Assembly: GCF_012927205.1 (NCBI RefSeq)
Contig: NZ_JABBGC010000002.1
Span: forward strand, 248,001 to 312,000
Direction of reading: 5' to 3'
DNA length: 64,000 bases
Origin: Chitinophaga fulva
Lineage (GTDB): Bacteria > Bacteroidota > Bacteroidia > Chitinophagales > Chitinophagaceae
The position numbers were made by a program, and so were the translations under genes. This document shows, piece after piece, positions 61,474 to 64,000 of this stretch. The first letter of the stretch is position 1. The number at the start of each line of letters is the position of its first letter. The notes beneath the pieces are model-generated. The model was not told the origin of the DNA. It saw only the letters and a list, made by a program, of their open reading frames with translations, and ran no database searches.

Positions 61474-61517
61474 TAGATTATTGGTTTATTCTGGCAACAA
61501 ATAAACTAAAATAAACT

Positions 61518-61525
61518 TATCTTTG
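61518..61525 (+). promoter_or_regulatory. ychF promoter -7 element TATCTTTG
   Basis: Perfect TAnnTTTG match 15 bases before the ychF start codon; the leader is very short. TTCTGG at 61489-61494 may serve as -33. Confidence 0.6.
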
Positions 61526-61540
61526 CGCAAATTTTAAAAA

Positions 61541-62644
61541 ATGGCTTTGCAAGTTGGAATTGTAGGATTGCCGAATGTAGGGAAATCGACATTATTTAAC
61601 GCGGTGAGTAACAGCGCTAAGGCGCAGGCCAGCAACTACCGCTTCTGTACCATAGAACCGAACGTAGGGCAGGTGGACGTACCTGACAACCGTATGGACA
61701 AACTGGCCGAGCTGGTGCAACCTCAGCGCGTCGTGCCTACCACTATCGAGTTTGTGGACATCGCCGGACTGGTGAAAGGCGCCAGCAAAGGCGAAGGTCT
61801 CGGTAATAAATTCCTGGCCAATATCCGCGAGGTGGATGCCATTGTGCACGTGATCCGCTGCTTCGAAGATGAGAACATCCTCCGCGAAGAAGGCGCCATC
61901 CACCCGGTGAGCGACAAGGAAATCATTGACACCGAATTACAGCTGAAAGACCTCGAAAGCGTGGAACGTAAAGTTGCCCGTACCGAGAAAATGGCTAAAA
62001 CCGGTGGTGATGCTAAAGCCAAAGCGGAATTTGAAGTGCTGAAAAGATGCCAGGAACACCTGGAAAAAGGCCGCAATATCCGCGAACTGGGCCTGAGCAA
62101 AGAAGATCGCGTAGCTATCGCAGACCTTTTCCTGCTCACTGAAAAACCAGTACTGTACGTAGCTAACGTAGACGAAGCGTCTCTGCATACCGGCAATAAA
62201 TATTCCGAAGCCCTGAGAGAAGGGGTGAAGGCGGAAAATGCCGAAGTGATCGTGATGAACAACACCATCGAAGCTCAGATCTCCGAAATGGAAGATGCGG
62301 GCGACAAGGAAATGTTCCTCTCCGAATACGGTCTCACCGAACCAGGCCTCAACCGCCTGATCCGCTCTGCCTACAACCTGCTGGACCTGATCACTTACTT
62401 CACTGCCGGCGTGCAGGAAGTACGTGCCTGGACCATCCACAAGGGCTGGAAAGCACCACAGGCGGCCAGTGTGATCCACACCGACTTTGAAAAAGGTTTC
62501 ATCAAAGCCGAAGTAATCGCTTACGACGACTACGTAAAATACGGCTCTGAATCCTCTGCCCGCGACAACGGTCGTTTGAGGATTGAAGGCAAGGAATACA
62601 TCGTTGCCGATGGCGACGTGATGCACTTCCGTTTCAACGTGTAA
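61541..62644 (+). CDS. ychF: Redox-regulated ATPase YchF (Obg-like OLA1 homologue)
   Basis: A 367-residue P-loop protein of the Obg family that prefers ATP to GTP and binds ribosomes. Walker A is GLPNVGKST (8-16); DIAGLVKGASKGEGLGNKFL is G3, with a hydrophobic residue in place of the catalytic Gln as in all HAS-GTPases; NVDEAS is the altered G4 that favours adenine. A coiled-coil arm lies at about 130-200 and a C-terminal TGS domain covers the last 80 residues (EVRAWTIHKGWKAPQAASVIHTDFEKGFI). Length is standard. Confidence 0.96.
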   Translation: MALQVGIVGLPNVGKSTLFNAVSNSAKAQASNYRFCTIEPNVGQVDVPDNRMDKLAELVQPQRVVPTTIEFVDIAGLVKGASKGEGLGNKFLANIREVDAIVHVIRCFEDENILREEGAIHPVSDKEIIDTELQLKDLESVERKVARTEKMAKTGGDAKAKAEFEVLKRCQEHLEKGRNIRELGLSKEDRVAIADLFLLTEKPVLYVANVDEASLHTGNKYSEALREGVKAENAEVIVMNNTIEAQISEMEDAGDKEMFLSEYGLTEPGLNRLIRSAYNLLDLITYFTAGVQEVRAWTIHKGWKAPQAASVIHTDFEKGFIKAEVIAYDDYVKYGSESSARDNGRLRIEGKEYIVADGDVMHFRFNV

Positions 62645-62708
62645 TCATTTCCGTTACAATAAGGTCCTTTCATGATATTGAATGCATGGAGGTTACAACA
62701 AAAACCGG

Positions 62709-62740
62709 GAGCGTCTCAGTAATGAGACGCTCTTTTTTAT
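62709..62740 (+). terminator. ychF terminator
   Basis: A perfect 10-bp stem GAGCGTCTCA/TGAGACGCTC (62709-62718 with 62723-62732), GTAA loop, then TTTTTT. Confidence 0.85.
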
Positions 62741-62913
62741 TTTATTTTTATCAAGTTCCATTCTGTCATTATAATGCGGTGCCCGCCGCTAACGAGCGTC
62801 AATATTGACTTTGGTCACGTGTAGGCGATCGCGTAAGTACATCTCCCTAAAAAAAATATACTTGGCAAATTGGAGTTATTTATTAGCTTAGCTCACTATT
62901 TTAATGTTAGCTC

Positions 62914-64000
62914 ATGCGATTAGTCAGGAATGTAAAACTGTTTTTCCGGGAAGGAAACTCGGACAAAACATATGAAATAGACCTTTGTGAAGTTGGCCCG
63001 GAACAATATACTGTTAACTTTAGATACGGAAAACGTTTCGGAACCCTGAAAGAAGGCACCAAGACTGTAAGCCCCGTAGCCCTAACAGCAGCCACCACTA
63101 TCTTTGATGCACTGGAAAAAGAAAAGCGCAGCAAAGGTTATCTCGGTGAGCAGGAAGCTGTACAGGACCTTTCTTTTGTACCAGTAGATACTTCCGTGGT
63201 AGCAGACCCACAAGATGCCGCTATTCTCAAAAGGTTGCAGGGCGCGCTGGAAAACAAGCCCGCGTATAAAACTGTCTGGAAAACATCCCGTGTGATCTGG
63301 AAAGCAGGAGAACGCAAGCTCAAAGAAGCGGTCCCTTATCTGATCAAACTGATGGAAAGGGGAGATGCTATGCAGCGTTATACCGCGCTCTGGGCACTCG
63401 GCAGATGCGCCGATCCCGCTGCTGTTCCCGTACTGCGTTCCTATGCCGACAACGGCTCCTACGCACAGAACATTCGGATGCTGGCCGCCAACGGCCTGCT
63501 GATGGCGCTTCCGGAAGAAGAACGCCAGGCGCACATACAAAGCCATTTCCTCCGCCTGCCGGAACAATTACAGCAAATCATTGCCGGCGACAATGCACAG
63601 GCCATCTTCGACGTGGTACAGCAGCTGGTCATGGTGAAAGCGGAACTCAATTACCCGATGCTGGAAGACCTGTACATCGTGGCGTATAACAATAAGGCCG
63701 TCAGAGACGCCATCATCGGTTTCCTGGTCCACATGCCTTTACGCCCCAGCTACTTCCAGCATATACGCCATATTTTCAAACAGGCCGAACTGCGCGACGA
63801 TCAGGGAATCGTAGGTACGCTGGCCGTTAGGTTTGAAAGGGAGATGCCTATGTTCAATCACCCAGGTAAACGATTGGACTATGATGGCAACGAATATCAT
63901 CCCAATGTGTTCGTACCGGAGTTACAGGAGTCTTTTAAAATAGCCAGAGAAATTAAAAAGCCAGGCTCCCGCCTCGCTTATTCCAATAAAACAAGAGGCT
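62914..64000 (+). CDS. WGR-domain protein with HEAT-like repeats, 3' end missing
   Basis: ATG 62914 opens a frame that stays open to the window end (362 codons). Residues about 1-80 are a WGR domain (VKLFFREGNSDKTYEIDL ... YTVNFRYGKRFGTLKEGTKT ... ALTAATTIFDALEKEKRSKGY), with YGKRFG in place of the WGRIG motif. Then come alpha-helical repeats resembling HEAT/Armadillo (AVPYLIKLMERGDAMQRYTALWALGRCADPAAVPVLRSYAD). WGR domains occur in MolR-type regulators and PARPs and may bind nucleic acid. The rest of the protein, which may hold a DUF4132-like part, is outside the window. A terminator upstream separates it from ychF. Confidence 0.8.
   Translation, partial: MRLVRNVKLFFREGNSDKTYEIDLCEVGPEQYTVNFRYGKRFGTLKEGTKTVSPVALTAATTIFDALEKEKRSKGYLGEQEAVQDLSFVPVDTSVVADPQDAAILKRLQGALENKPAYKTVWKTSRVIWKAGERKLKEAVPYLIKLMERGDAMQRYTALWALGRCADPAAVPVLRSYADNGSYAQNIRMLAANGLLMALPEEERQAHIQSHFLRLPEQLQQIIAGDNAQAIFDVVQQLVMVKAELNYPMLEDLYIVAYNNKAVRDAIIGFLVHMPLRPSYFQHIRHIFKQAELRDDQGIVGTLAVRFEREMPMFNHPGKRLDYDGNEYHPNVFVPELQESFKIAREIKKPGSRLAYSNKTRG

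Overview
The window looks like a chromosomal segment from a Bacteroidota bacterium, most likely Chitinophagaceae and Chitinophaga-like; the genus is an inference. The signs are a SusC/SusD outer-membrane pair, several secreted proteins ending in type IX secretion (T9SS) sorting domains, a DUF4270 lipoprotein, and promoters of the TTTG-N19-TAnnTTTG type instead of TTGACA/TATAAT. I see no tRNA, rRNA, CRISPR array, transposase or phage gene. The one structured RNA gene is RNase P RNA.

Layout. 1-6300: Smr-domain gene end, rnpB, DUF4870 protein, secreted subtilase, an exported histidine-phosphatase-like protein without its catalytic residues, then an intergenic zone with a REP-type inverted repeat and an unassigned transcript-like segment. 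4751-8307: a three-gene minus-strand operon (saccharopine/lysine dehydrogenase family, HglS/DUF1338, ALDH7) that reads as lysine catabolism through aminoadipate. 8874-16000: housekeeping (panB, ppx, ppk1, flippase-like membrane protein, panD, panC). 15875-20509: a one-domain glycogen-synthase-like protein, DUF4270 lipoprotein, metK and a polysaccharide deacetylase.

20718-49704 is the most distinctive part: a large exopolysaccharide locus. The minus-strand half holds a GT2, two acyltransferases, a 2255-residue secreted multidomain protein, a Wzz/BY-kinase-like co-polymerase, Wzx flippase, GT4, a 34-residue membrane microprotein, a Wzy-like polymerase/ligase, a half-length TolC-like protein and a secreted esterase. 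The divergent plus-strand half holds a stand-alone receiver, a sugar transferase fused to a degenerate receiver, three more glycosyltransferases, an epimerase and a methyltransferase. Together they could build a lipid-linked repeat unit, flip it, polymerise it and decorate it with acyl groups. Three related secreted alpha/beta-hydrolase (esterase) domains lie in or beside the locus and might act on those acyl groups. No Wza-type export channel was seen.

49700-64000: a GNAT-nitrilase fusion, a thiamine-binding-family protein, a PH-domain protein, a TetR regulator with a SnoaL-like partner sharing a 26-bp operator-like repeat, an orphan SusC/SusD pair, a 189-bp nested inverted repeat filling the convergent SusD/YeiH junction, YeiH, an SpmA-SpmB fusion, ychF, and the 5' part of a WGR-domain gene running off the end.
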